NCBI GenBank assembly: GCA_016711215.1
Contig: JADJTL010000003.1
Span: 434,001 to 498,000, forward strand
DNA from: Pseudomonadota bacterium
GTDB taxonomy: Bacteria > Myxococcota_A > Polyangia > GCA-2747355
Reading direction: 5' to 3'
DNA: 64,000 nt
Shown: in pieces, positions 53,901 to 62,283 of the stretch
Position numbering within the stretch: position 1 is the first letter of the stretch
Layout: every line of letters begins with the position of its first letter
Program-made: the position numbers and the translations under genes
The notes under the pieces: model-generated
The model's input: the letters and a program-made list of their open reading frames with translations, nothing else
Databases searched by the model: none
What the model was told of the DNA's origin: nothing

Positions 53901-55502
53901 ATGCCCACCCTGCTGCTGAGCTTCCCGGGAGGGCGCTACCACGCCACGCCTCCGGGGCACCATGTCAACGAGGGCCTCGTGGAGTGGCCCCCGAGTCCGT
54001 GGCGACTGCTTCGCGCCTTGATCGCCTGCGGCTACGCCACTCACCATTGGAGCGAAGTTCCTGCCACCGCGCGCCGCCTGATCGAGGCGCTCGCGAGCAC
54101 TCTGCCGACTTACCGCTTGCCGCAGGCCAGCGTCGCGCACAGTCGGCACTTCATGCCGCTGGGCACGCTTAAGAATGGCCGCGAGAGCACGACGCTCGTC
54201 TACGACACCTGGGCCGAGGTTGGCCAGCAACCGCTCGCCGTGCGCTGGCCCTGTGCTCTCGCTCGCGAAGCACATACGCTCTTCGGCAGCCTGGCCACAC
54301 AGCTCGGATATCTCGGTCGCAGCGAGAGCTGGGTCGTCGCCAGCGCGATCGGCGACGACGCCACCCTGCCTCCCGGCCAAGACGCCTACCCCCACAGTGG
54401 CGATGCTTCGGTCAGCCCCCATTGGGAGCAGGTCTCCTTGCTGGTACCGGAGCTCCCCGAGACCTACGCCGATTGGCGTAAGAGCAGCGTGGCGAATGCC
54501 CTCGATGCCCATCCGCTGCCCGACGCCAAGAAGCGGCCATCGAAGAAGCTGCTCAAGGAACGCACGGCGGCTGTTGCCAGCTACCCATCCGATCTGCTCG
54601 ACTGCCTGCAACGAGACACGGCGTGGTGGAAGGGCCACGGCTGGGGTCAACCGCCCGGTTCGCGCCGCGTGCTCTATTTGCGCCGCAGCGACGCGCTCAC
54701 CGTCGGCCCTCCCGCCGCCTACACCCGGAGACCAAGCGGTCACGTTGCGGCCATGCTGCTCGCACTCACCACGCCGAGAGGCACTCGCTCTGCCTTGCCA
54801 ACGCGCGCCCGAACCCTCCCTCAGGGCGAACTCCTGCACCGCGCACTCGTTTCAGTGGCCGCACGCGGTGAGTCTGTCCTTTGTCCTGCGCTCACCGGCC
54901 GGGACGAGGGCGGCAAGCTGCTACGAGGCCACCGGCACGCATCGATTCTGCCTACGGACCTCGACCGCGACGGACATCTCGACCACATCCTCGTCCACGC
55001 GCCCATGGGGCTCGACCCCAGGGCGCAGCAGGCCATCAGGTCCCTGCGCCGCACGTGGACCAGGGGTGGGGTGGGCGATCTTCAGCTCGCCGTCGCGGGC
55101 CAGGGCAGTCTGGCCGACCTGCTCGGGTTGTCTTCGCCCCTCGACGTCGGCATCCGCCAGCTACTTGGACCGACCGGGAGCGCTTCGGCCTGGGTGAGCG
55201 AAACGCCCTTTGTGCCCCCGCGCCATCCCAAGCCACGCGGCTCAAGCAGCATCGAGGGCCAGGTGCTCGCCGAGCTTGCATCCCGCGACCTTCCGTCCGC
55301 TGAGGTCCGAGTGCTCCCGTGGAACGAGCAGAACCACGCCCTGCGACACGCGGTTCGCGTGCGGCGGCACCCGGCCCATCCGCCGCCGGTCGATGCTGGG
55401 TTCGCCATCAGTTTGATCTTCTCCGTGCCGGTCCCAGGCCCCATCTCACTGGGCTACGCTGCTCACTTCGGCCTTGGACAGTTCCGCGCCCTGGAGGTCT
55501 AG
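53901..55502 (+). CDS. csb2: Csb2 (GSU0054-type Cas5-Cas6 fusion)
   Basis: A 533-residue RAMP protein of the GSU0054/Csb2 family. The N-terminal LLLSFPGGRYHATPPGHHVNEGLVEWPPSPWRLLRAL is the family's Cas5-like signature. The C-terminal half, with glycine-rich GTRSALPTRARTLPQG and RGHRHASILPTDLDRDGHLDHI, is the Cas6-like part presumed to cut the repeat hairpin. With no separate cas6 in the window, this should be the crRNA-processing enzyme. It ends the effector part of the operon. Confidence 0.88.
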   Translation: MPTLLLSFPGGRYHATPPGHHVNEGLVEWPPSPWRLLRALIACGYATHHWSEVPATARRLIEALASTLPTYRLPQASVAHSRHFMPLGTLKNGRESTTLVYDTWAEVGQQPLAVRWPCALAREAHTLFGSLATQLGYLGRSESWVVASAIGDDATLPPGQDAYPHSGDASVSPHWEQVSLLVPELPETYADWRKSSVANALDAHPLPDAKKRPSKKLLKERTAAVASYPSDLLDCLQRDTAWWKGHGWGQPPGSRRVLYLRRSDALTVGPPAAYTRRPSGHVAAMLLALTTPRGTRSALPTRARTLPQGELLHRALVSVAARGESVLCPALTGRDEGGKLLRGHRHASILPTDLDRDGHLDHILVHAPMGLDPRAQQAIRSLRRTWTRGGVGDLQLAVAGQGSLADLLGLSSPLDVGIRQLLGPTGSASAWVSETPFVPPRHPKPRGSSSIEGQVLAELASRDLPSAEVRVLPWNEQNHALRHAVRVRRHPAHPPPVDAGFAISLIFSVPVPGPISLGYAAHFGLGQFRALEV

Positions 55503-55891
55503 TTCCTCTGCGGCGGCTACCATGCGCAAGCGCAAAAAGGAAGGCCGCGACGAAGAGCCAGAAGAAGCCGACCGCCCCTCCGTTCGCTCCGCCCACCTCG
55601 GCGCCGCGCCCCCAGCGCCACGCCGCCGAGCGAGATGCAAAAGAGAATGCTGAGCAGCAGCTAACTAGCTATTTAGCTCTTGACACAATTTTCCCGCGCG
55701 CCGCCCAACAAGGGCCGCGTCGGGCTGCAACGCCCCTCGGCGGGCCTCTGACGTCCGCTGCGCAATGAACATCGCCGCGCTCGCTCAAATTCGTTAAAGA
55801 CCGCCGAAAGCGCCGCAGCGAGCCTTCCACGAGTTCGCGCAACCTTGGTGTTAGCTTTATCGATAACACTGGCCCACCCAGGAGCGCTCTT
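55503..55891. other. Intergenic region between csb2 and the HNH gene
   Basis: About 390 bp with no well supported gene. A 43-codon frame (55522-55653) is Arg/Lys/Pro-rich and looks accidental. From 55654 to 55870 the sequence is less GC-rich than its surroundings. A 6-bp inverted repeat, GTGTTA (55848-55853) and TAACAC (55864-55869), lies just before the HNH gene and could be an operator. A loss of similarity to cas operons here suggests the left edge of an insertion. Confidence 0.5.
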
Positions 55892-57316
55892 ATGCAACAT
55901 CTCGCCCTTGCCGCTTCGTCCCCTCCCTCGCTGGCCCTCGAGGCCGCCGTCCAGCCTGACCTCGACTCGCTCGGGGAGGCGATCGCCGAGCTGGCGGCGC
56001 AGCTCCATGCGGCCACCTACCGGCTGCTTTGTCTGATCCGTGAGTTCGATCGGCGCGACGGCTGGGCCAGCGGGTTTCGCTCCTGCGCGCACTGGCTCGC
56101 TTGGCGCACGGGCATCGAGCTGGGCGCGGCGCGCGAGAAGGTCCGGGTCGCCCGCGCGCTCGCTGAGCTTCCCGCGACGCGCGAGGCGCTGGCCGCCGGA
56201 AAGGTGAGCTATGCCAAGGTGCGTGCGCTGACCCGCGTGGCGACGCTGGAGACGGAGGGCGACCTGCTGGCCATCGCCTGCTGCGGCACGGCCGCACACG
56301 TCGAGCGCGTGGTTCGGGGCTATCGCCGAGCGGTGAGCGCCGAGCAGGAGGCTGCGAACGCCCGGGCCAGGCACGAGGCGCGCGGCCTTCAGGTGTACTG
56401 GGACGAGGCCGGCATGCTCGTGCTCCGCGGGCGGCTGCCGCCCGAGCAGGGCGCCCGCCTCTTGGCGGCGCTCGAGGCCGCCGACGCTCAGCTCGCCGAG
56501 GAAAGGGGAGCCTCGGACGTTTCCGCGGAAACGTCCGAGCCCTCGGTGGCGCTGGCCTTGGCAGTAGCGCCACGCCTCCTCGCCGAGACGCGGCAGGCGC
56601 AAGGGCGAGCCGACGCCCTGGCCCGGGTAACCGAGGCCGCGCTGGGGGAGGGATTGGGCGGCGACCGCGCCGCTGAGGCCCAGCTCGTCGTGCACGTGGA
56701 CGCGCGCGTGCTCGCACAGGCCGCGGCGCCCGGGGGCGGCCGCAGTGCCATCGAGCATGGCCCCCACGTTTCCGCGGAAACGTCGCGGCGCCTGGCCTGC
56801 GACGGGAGCATCGTGCGCCTGGTCGAGGATTCGCGTGGCGAGCCGCTCTCGATCGGCCGCAAGACGCGCGCCGTGCCCGAGCCGATGCGACGCGCGCTGC
56901 ATCATCGCGACGGTGGTTGCCGCTTCCCCGGCTGCGGCTGCACGCGGCGGCTGCACGCGCACCATATCGAACACTGGGCCGACGGAGGGCTTACCGCGGT
57001 GGGTAATCTGGTCGAGCTTTGCGCCTTCCATCACCGTCAGGTTCACGAGGGCGGCTGTTGGGTGGAGCGCCGCAGCGATGGCACCCTGCGCTTCTTCGAC
57101 GCCTGCGGCCGAGAGCTGGCGCCGGCGCCAGCCTCAAGGCGCAGCCACAGCGACGCAGCCACCGCCCTGGCCAGCGCCAACCGCCACGCGCTCGGTCAGC
57201 CCGTCACCGCCGCCACCCTCAGCACCTGGAACGGGGTCGACCAGCTCGACGTGGACTGGGCCGTCAGCGCGCTGCTGTGGAAGACGCCGCGAGCGAGGGA
57301 GGCTGCACCAGACTGA
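55892..57316 (+). CDS. DUF222-HNH endonuclease inserted in the cas operon
   Basis: A 474-residue protein. The N-terminal 300 residues are the helical DUF222 domain (WASGFRSCAHWLAWRTGIELG, AREKVRVARALAELPATREA). The C-terminal HNH nuclease is intact: HHRDGGCRFPGCGCTRRLHA, HHIEHWADGG, GNLVELCAFHHRQVHEGG. Such genes occur in many copies in some genomes and are probably mobile. It splits csb2 from cas4-cas1. Two copies of a perfect palindrome lie within the coding sequence, each read as VSAETS. An AGGAG site precedes the ATG. Any role in adaptation or defence is speculation. Confidence 0.85.
   Translation: MQHLALAASSPPSLALEAAVQPDLDSLGEAIAELAAQLHAATYRLLCLIREFDRRDGWASGFRSCAHWLAWRTGIELGAAREKVRVARALAELPATREALAAGKVSYAKVRALTRVATLETEGDLLAIACCGTAAHVERVVRGYRRAVSAEQEAANARARHEARGLQVYWDEAGMLVLRGRLPPEQGARLLAALEAADAQLAEERGASDVSAETSEPSVALALAVAPRLLAETRQAQGRADALARVTEAALGEGLGGDRAAEAQLVVHVDARVLAQAAAPGGGRSAIEHGPHVSAETSRRLACDGSIVRLVEDSRGEPLSIGRKTRAVPEPMRRALHHRDGGCRFPGCGCTRRLHAHHIEHWADGGLTAVGNLVELCAFHHRQVHEGGCWVERRSDGTLRFFDACGRELAPAPASRRSHSDAATALASANRHALGQPVTAATLSTWNGVDQLDVDWAVSALLWKTPRAREAAPD
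56512..56539. repeat. 28-bp perfect palindrome inside the HNH gene
   Basis: CTCGGACGTTTCCG joined to its exact reverse complement. The core ACGTTTCCGCGGAAACGT (56517-56534) recurs at 56766-56783. The frame stays open and both copies encode VSAETS. Confidence 0.9.
56766..56783. repeat. Second copy of the 18-bp palindrome core
   Basis: ACGTTTCCGCGGAAACGT, identical to the core at 56517-56534 and in the same reading frame 249 bp (83 codons) later; flanks differ. Confidence 0.9.
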
Positions 57317-57345
57317 CCCCGGGGCTCACGGCGCTTGGCCTTCGC

Positions 57346-57368
57346 GCTGCTGGCGCAGCGCCAGCAGC
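57346..57368 (+). terminator. Hairpin downstream of the HNH gene
   Basis: GCTGCTGGCGC (57346-57356) pairs with GCGCCAGCAGC (57358-57368), a perfect inverted repeat with almost no loop. It lies 30 bp after the HNH stop in the 239-bp gap before cas4-cas1. No U-tract follows, so termination is only possible, not shown. Confidence 0.4.
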
Positions 57369-57555
57369 AGCGGAACCGGCGCGGGTCCACCACGCGGGCA
57401 CACCACGCGGGGCGTCCACCGCGGCTGCGGCTGGGACGGGGGTGGGGCACTGCGCGATCGCCGGGCTCCTCCAGCGCTACCGGCTGCGCCCATACCCGCG
57501 ACAGCGCTCGGGCCGCCGAGGAGGCCCCACAAGGCTGAACCGAGATTGTCCCCGG

Positions 57556-59340
57556 ATGTCAGAACGCTGTGCTGAGCTGGAACCGACACGCCTTTGCGTG
57601 CAGGAGGGAAGGCTCTTGGGTGCAACCGCCGACGATCTCGACACGCCGCTGCTGGTTCCGGCGCGGATGATCAACGAGTACGTCTACTGCCCGCGTCTGG
57701 CCTACATCGAGTGGGTCGAGGGGGAGTTCCGCGACAACTACTACACGGTCGACGGTCGCCTGACGCACCGGCGCGTCGACCGCAGGGCCGGACACCTCCC
57801 CGCGCGAGCCTCGCCCCCGCCGGAGGGTGGCGAGGAAAAGGAGCGCAGCGATCCAGCTCCTGCCGGCCCCACGCTGCATGCGCGCAGCGTGGAGCTCTCG
57901 GCGCCGATCGCCGGCATCGTGGCCCGCATCGACTTGATCGAATCCGATGGGACGCGCGCGACGCCGGTCGAGTACAAGCGCGGCAAGCCCCCCGCGAACG
58001 CGGAGCGCTCCTACTACCCGGAGCGCGCGCAGCTCTGCGCCCAGGCCATCGTGCTGGAGGAGAACGGCCTGAGCTGCCAGGAAGGCGTGCTCTACTACGC
58101 GGCGGCCCGCACGAGGGTCACGGTCCCGATCACACCCGAGCTCAGAGCCTTGACGCTGCAGGCCGCTGAGCAACTGCGCGCCCTACCCGCCGCGAGCCAG
58201 CCGCCGCCGCCGCTCGTCGACAGCCCAAAGTGCGTCGGCTGCTCGCTGGCGGGCCTCTGCCTTCCGGACGAGCTCAACCTGCACCCCGACCCGGAGCAAC
58301 AGAGCACGCCCGTGCGCTTGCTCTTCCCGGCGCGCGACGACGCCAAGCCGCTGCACCTCCAAGAGCAGTGGGGCAAGCTCGGCATCGAGTCGGGCAACCT
58401 GCTGCGCGTGAGCACCCGCGATGCCGAGCCCTACCAAGTGCGCCTACGCGACGTCTCGCAGGTGGCCGTCTACGGCAACGTGCAGGTGACGACCCAGGCC
58501 CTGCGCGCGCTGGCGACGAAGGGCATCCCGCTCACCCTCTTCAGCTACGGCGGCTGGTTCTACGGCATGCTCACCGGGCTCACCCACCGCAACGTGCTGC
58601 TGCGCGAGTGTCAGTTTTCCGCCGCCCGTGACGGCGGCAGGGCGCTCGCGGTGGCCCGCTCGCTGGTCGCGCAGAAGATCCGCAACCAGCGCACGATGCT
58701 GCGCAGGAACCGGCGCGCCGAGCTGCGCAACGCCCTGGTCGACCTCCAGCGCGACCTGGACCACGCGATGGTCGCCCCATCGGTCGAGTCCCTGCTGGGG
58801 ATCGAGGGCACGGCGGCGCGCACCTACTTCCAGTCCTTCGCCGACATGCTGCGCGAGCCCCTCAACGGCGCCTTCGACTTCAAGGGACGCAACCGGCGTC
58901 CGCCGCGCGACCCCGTCAACGCCCTGCTCTCGTTCGCCTACGCGCTGCTGGTCAAGGACTGGACGTTAGCGCTGACGGCGGTCGGCTTCGACCCGCATCT
59001 GGGCTTCTACCACCGCCCGCGCTATGGGCGCCCTTCCCTGGCGCTCGACCTGATGGAGCCCTTTCGCCCACTGATCGCCGACTCCGTGGTGCTCGTGGCG
59101 CTGAACACCAAGGTGGTCGCCGAGGACGACTTCAGCCGGGGCGTCGGCGCCGTGGCTCTGAAGGACGCCGCCCGCCGGCGCTTCATCGAGGCCTACGAGC
59201 GCCGGATGAACGAGCTCGTCACCCATCCGGTCTTTGGCTACCGCATCAGCTATCGCCGCGTGCTCGAGGTTCAAGCGCGCCTCTTCGCCCGCTATCTCGT
59301 CGGCGAGCTCCCCGAGATGCCGGTCTTCGTCACCCGCTGA
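57556..59340 (+). CDS. cas4-cas1: Cas4-Cas1 fusion, CRISPR adaptation integrase
   Basis: A 594-residue fusion typical of type I-G. Cas4 part (about 30-240): Cys45 in YVYCPRLAY, and Cys226, Cys229, Cys235 in CVGCSLAGLC for the Fe-S cluster; RecB-type Asp126, Glu139 and Lys141 (VEYKRGK). Cas1 part (about 250-594): catalytic Glu417 (LLGIEGTAA), His481 (DPHLGFYH) and Glu501 (LMEPFRP). All key residues are present, so prespacer trimming and integration should work. The ATG at 57556 is the first good start; Met38 would still keep the Cas4 core. A GEEKERSDP linker near 90-105 is unusual. Confidence 0.93.
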   Translation: MSERCAELEPTRLCVQEGRLLGATADDLDTPLLVPARMINEYVYCPRLAYIEWVEGEFRDNYYTVDGRLTHRRVDRRAGHLPARASPPPEGGEEKERSDPAPAGPTLHARSVELSAPIAGIVARIDLIESDGTRATPVEYKRGKPPANAERSYYPERAQLCAQAIVLEENGLSCQEGVLYYAAARTRVTVPITPELRALTLQAAEQLRALPAASQPPPPLVDSPKCVGCSLAGLCLPDELNLHPDPEQQSTPVRLLFPARDDAKPLHLQEQWGKLGIESGNLLRVSTRDAEPYQVRLRDVSQVAVYGNVQVTTQALRALATKGIPLTLFSYGGWFYGMLTGLTHRNVLLRECQFSAARDGGRALAVARSLVAQKIRNQRTMLRRNRRAELRNALVDLQRDLDHAMVAPSVESLLGIEGTAARTYFQSFADMLREPLNGAFDFKGRNRRPPRDPVNALLSFAYALLVKDWTLALTAVGFDPHLGFYHRPRYGRPSLALDLMEPFRPLIADSVVLVALNTKVVAEDDFSRGVGAVALKDAARRRFIEAYERRMNELVTHPVFGYRISYRRVLEVQARLFARYLVGELPEMPVFVTR

Positions 59341-59350
59341 GCCTGCACAG

Positions 59351-59638
59351 ATGCAACGCTATATCGTCACCTACGACGTCTGCGACCCAAAGCGCCTGCG
59401 CCGCGCGTTCGAGGTTCTGCGCGGCTTCGGCGACCACCTGCAGTACTCTGTGTTCCGCTGTGACCTCAGCCAGCAGGCCCTCGTCGAGTTGAAGGCCGAG
59501 CTGCACGCGGTCATCGACCACGACGAGGACCAGGTGCTGCTCTTTGACCTCGGCCCGGCCCCAGGGCGCGGCGCGTCCTCAGTCGAGGCGCTCGGCCGTC
59601 CCTACCGAGAAGCCACCAAGACCTGCACCGTGATATAG
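59351..59638 (+). CDS. cas2: Cas2
   Basis: A 95-residue ferredoxin-fold protein that bridges Cas1 dimers in the spacer integration complex. It starts MQRYIVTYDVCDPKRLRRAF, with the conserved Asp after the first strand, and has LQYSVFRCDLS and DQVLLFDLGP. It lies 10 bp after cas4-cas1 and 235 bp before the array. Length is normal. Confidence 0.95.
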   Translation: MQRYIVTYDVCDPKRLRRAFEVLRGFGDHLQYSVFRCDLSQQALVELKAELHAVIDHDEDQVLLFDLGPAPGRGASSVEALGRPYREATKTCTVI

Positions 59639-59873
59639 TCCCGCGGCTGCTGCGGGCTGAAAAGGGAAGAGCCGTTTCAGGCGATCGAGCGATCCGGTGG
59701 TGCCAAATCCCCCGCACCCGCTCGCGCCAACCCAACCCCGCGTTATTGCGTTAAGTCGCACCTGATCGAGGCCAGCAAGCCCAGGAACTGCCATGCACCG
59801 CACGACCCCTAGCGACAGCCGCTCGAAACCATGCTGTCAACGACACGAAGAGCCTCACGATTTCAGCAGAGCC
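59639..59873 (+). promoter_or_regulatory. CRISPR leader region
   Basis: The 235 bp between the cas2 stop and the first repeat hold no gene. Repeats next to it are intact while the far end of the array is degenerate, so this is the leader side and the array is read on the plus strand. It is less GC-rich near 59740-59760 and 59825-59870. No exact promoter could be read. Confidence 0.6.
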
Positions 59874-60827
59874 CTTTCCGCAGCTACCAAGCTGCGGCCC
59901 CATTGAAGCGGCTGGGCTCGGCCTGCGCCGCCGGCCCCATTGAAGTCGGGCCGGTCGCAAGCGCCTTTCCGCAGCTACCAAGCTGCGGCCCCATTGAAGC
60001 GCGATCATGCCGCACCCCCCGACGCCGCCCGCGCCGCTTTCCGCAGCTACCAAGCTGCGGCCCCATTGAAGCCACTCGGCCTGAACCGAGTTGCTGAGGT
60101 TGGTGACGCTTTCCGCAGCTACCAAGCTGCGGCCCCATTGAAGCCTGCCGGCGGGGGCCGCCGGGGGTCGAGCGACTCAACATCGACTTCGTAACCGAAT
60201 GACAGCTGTCCATCTTTCCGCAGCTACCAAGCTGCGGCCCCATTGAAGCGGCGTACAGAACGCCCGCGCGCTCACCGATACGTCCACTTTCCGCAGCTAC
60301 CAAGCTGCGGCCCCATTGAAGCCATAGAGCGCCCGCTAACGGCTGCAACGACCTTCACCTTTCCGCAGCTACCAAGCTGCGGCCCCATTGAAGCCGTCGC
60401 CTTCGTCCATCGCGGCCGCCAACTCCTCGGCTGCCTTTCCGCAGCTACCAAGCTGCGGCCCCATTGAAGCGTAGCCCTCCCGTGTGACCATCGAAGCTGG
60501 CTTGCGCCTTTCCGCAGCTACCAAGCTGCGGCCCCATTGAAGCGCGTCCTGCCGCGAGGTGCGGCAGGCCAAATGCGGCCTCCTTTCCGCAGCTACCAAG
60601 CTGCGGCCCCATTGAAGCCTCGCTCCTGCCCGCGCGGCGAGGGCCAGCGCGTCGTCTTTCCGCAGCTACCAAGCTGCGGCCCCATTGAAGCCTAACAGGC
60701 CGGGCGATATCCTGTTTGTGAAAAAGACCTTTCCGCAGCTACCAAGCTGCGGCCCCATTGAAGCAGCACGCCGTCGTGGATGGCGAAGCATCCCGTCGCC
60801 TTTCCGCAGCTACCAAGCTGCGGCCCC
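59874..60827 (+). CRISPR. Type I-G CRISPR array, leader-proximal segment
   Basis: Twelve intact 36-bp repeats start at 59874, 59965, 60037, 60109, 60214, 60287, 60359, 60435, 60508, 60583, 60656 and 60729; a thirteenth (60800-60827) is cut by an insertion sequence. Each repeat holds CCGCAGCT-ACCA-AGCTGCGG, an 8-bp stem with a 4-nt loop, and ends ATTGAAGC, the expected crRNA 5' handle. Most spacers are 35-40 bp. Exceptions are spacer 1 (55 bp, containing a piece of repeat at 59933-59945) and spacer 4 (69 bp, 60145-60213). Confidence 0.97.
60818..60827. repeat. Left copy of the 10-bp IS target duplication
   Basis: CTGCGGCCCC directly before the IS left end; the same ten bases follow the right end at 62272-62281. 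They come from the CRISPR repeat itself. Confidence 0.85.
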
Positions 60828-62271
60828 CATGCGTGATCAGTTAAGCGAAGCGTGGGCAACACGGAGCCGTTTGGGCTGACCTGGGGAGATGCGCCAACCG
60901 CGCATTTGGTCGAGGACGGAGGGGCGGCGCCGCCAGTTGGGGTCGGTCTCGCCGTTGAATAGCTCGGCGAGGCGACGCCACCTCGAGGTCGGCCTCGCGG
61001 CCGGAGAGCTCAAAGGCCCGGCCAATGGCAAAGGCGGCGACGGCGACCATACGCGCGAGGGCTTGTGGATGCAGCGGCGGCTTCGTCCGCTCGGCCCTGC
61101 CGCGAGGGGGAGGCGCCTCCCGGCGGCGGTGATGGTGCGCAAGCATGCAAACGATGACCGAAGCGACCATCGCGGCGTGCACCAGGGCACGCACCGCAGG
61201 GCCTGTCTTGGCGCCGATGTCGTCCAGGCGCAAACAGGACTTGTCGAGCTTGTTGTCGAGTTCGATCTCCCAGCGCACCCGATAGAGGTCGGCGACAGCA
61301 CGTGGCGCAACGTCGGGAGCGAGGTTGGTTAGATAGAAGCAGTAGCCCTTTGGGGTCGAGACGCCCACCAGCCGTGCACCGACCACGCGCGACCCATGGC
61401 CGAGCTCGACGTCGGCGTCGATTACCTTGCCGTCGAGCTTGAGCACCTCGCGTTGCAGCAGGAGGTCGAGGTCTGTTCCGGGCGCAAACGTGCGGCTGAC
61501 GCTGCCACGCGCGACGTGCAACACCTTCGGCTTCCAATTCTCTTTCAGCCGCAGCACATACGAGACGCCGTAGCGGTCGCAGCTCGACAACAGCTTCAGC
61601 GAAGCATAGCCCAGGTCCACCAACAGCCCGAGGCCACGCCAGCTCTCGTCGAGCTTTAGATGCGGCGCGTCGTGCTCGCGTGCGGGGCTGAGGTGATACG
61701 CCACCGTGGTCCCCATCCCCACCGAATAGCGCTTGTGCACCTTCAACGCCGCATATGCCCCGGCGCCCGGATACTCGTCCATCAGCGCATCGGCGAGCCG
61801 CACCGTTGTCGCGTCGACGATGTGCCAGTCTCGCGCCGTACGGCCCAACAGCCCCGGCAGGTCCAGCGCCTGCCCCGCGACATATGCAAGCGCGCGGTCC
61901 CGCACCCCCTCCATCGCTCGCTCCAGCGCCGGCCCAAACCACCCGTAGAAGCCACCACGCACTACCCTCGGCCCCCCAGACTCGAAATACATCTTCATCG
62001 CGTCCGCTTGCCGCCCGCCCCTCCCCGTCGACGCCGACACCACCATCGATCGCAATAACACCAGCGCGTTCAGGCGCCGCTCGCGCTGCTGCAGCCCAGC
62101 CGCCTGCACCACCGCCGTCAGCGCCTCGTCCGGCAGAATCGCCTCGAACACCTCCCGCACATCGCTGCCTTGCATGCTCATCCGCCGAGCTGATCACGCC
62201 CAACCCTGCTCTTCAAGCCCTCGCTCAACCGATCGTTCTTGCACCGCTTTCCTCCTAACTGGACAGCCATG
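60828..62271 (-). mobile_element. IS4-family insertion sequence inside the CRISPR array
   Basis: A 1444-bp element. Its ends are imperfect inverted repeats: left CATGCGTGATCAGTTAAG and right (reverse complement) CATGGCTGTCCAGTTAGG, which share CATG, TG and CAGTTA in register. It is flanked by a 10-bp direct duplication of target sequence. CATG ends and 10-12 bp duplications are known for the IS231/IS4 branch. One transposase frame on the minus strand fills it. Confidence 0.9.
60841..62181 (-). pseudogene. IS4-family DDE transposase, C-terminus frameshifted
   Basis: The long frame (446 codons) holds the DDE core: Asp in HIVDATTVRL, Asp in LLVDLGYASL, and the IS4 YREK box YRVRWEIELDNKLDK with exact Y-2-R-3-E-6-K spacing. 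After about position 60983 this frame turns into Arg/Pro-rich sequence. In another frame the protein continues naturally as WRRLAELFNGETDPNWRRRP and SVLDQMRGW, ending at 60837. A single-base indel near 60980 therefore looks likely. A programmed shift cannot be excluded. The catalytic residues lie before the break. Confidence 0.75.
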
Positions 62272-62281
62272 CTGCGGCCCC
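62272..62281. repeat. Right copy of the 10-bp IS target duplication
   Basis: CTGCGGCCCC directly after the IS right end, identical to 60818-60827. It is followed by AT and then a damaged repeat instead of the expected ATTGAAGC. Confidence 0.85.
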
Positions 62282-62283
62282 AT

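Noticed and set aside
55522..55653. 43-codon frame downstream of csb2
   Set aside because: Composition is Lys/Arg/Pro-rich, there is no good ribosome site and nothing supports conservation.
59639..59873. A short protein gene between cas2 and the array
   Set aside because: Open frames here are short and without support; the position fits the CRISPR leader.
59751..60672. Minus-strand open frames across the array with repeated peptides such as SMGPQLGSCGK
   Set aside because: They are translations of CRISPR repeats and spacers; the peptide period equals the repeat period.
61010..62203. 397-codon minus-strand frame overlapping the transposase
   Set aside because: It is out of frame with the DDE and YREK motifs and looks compositional.
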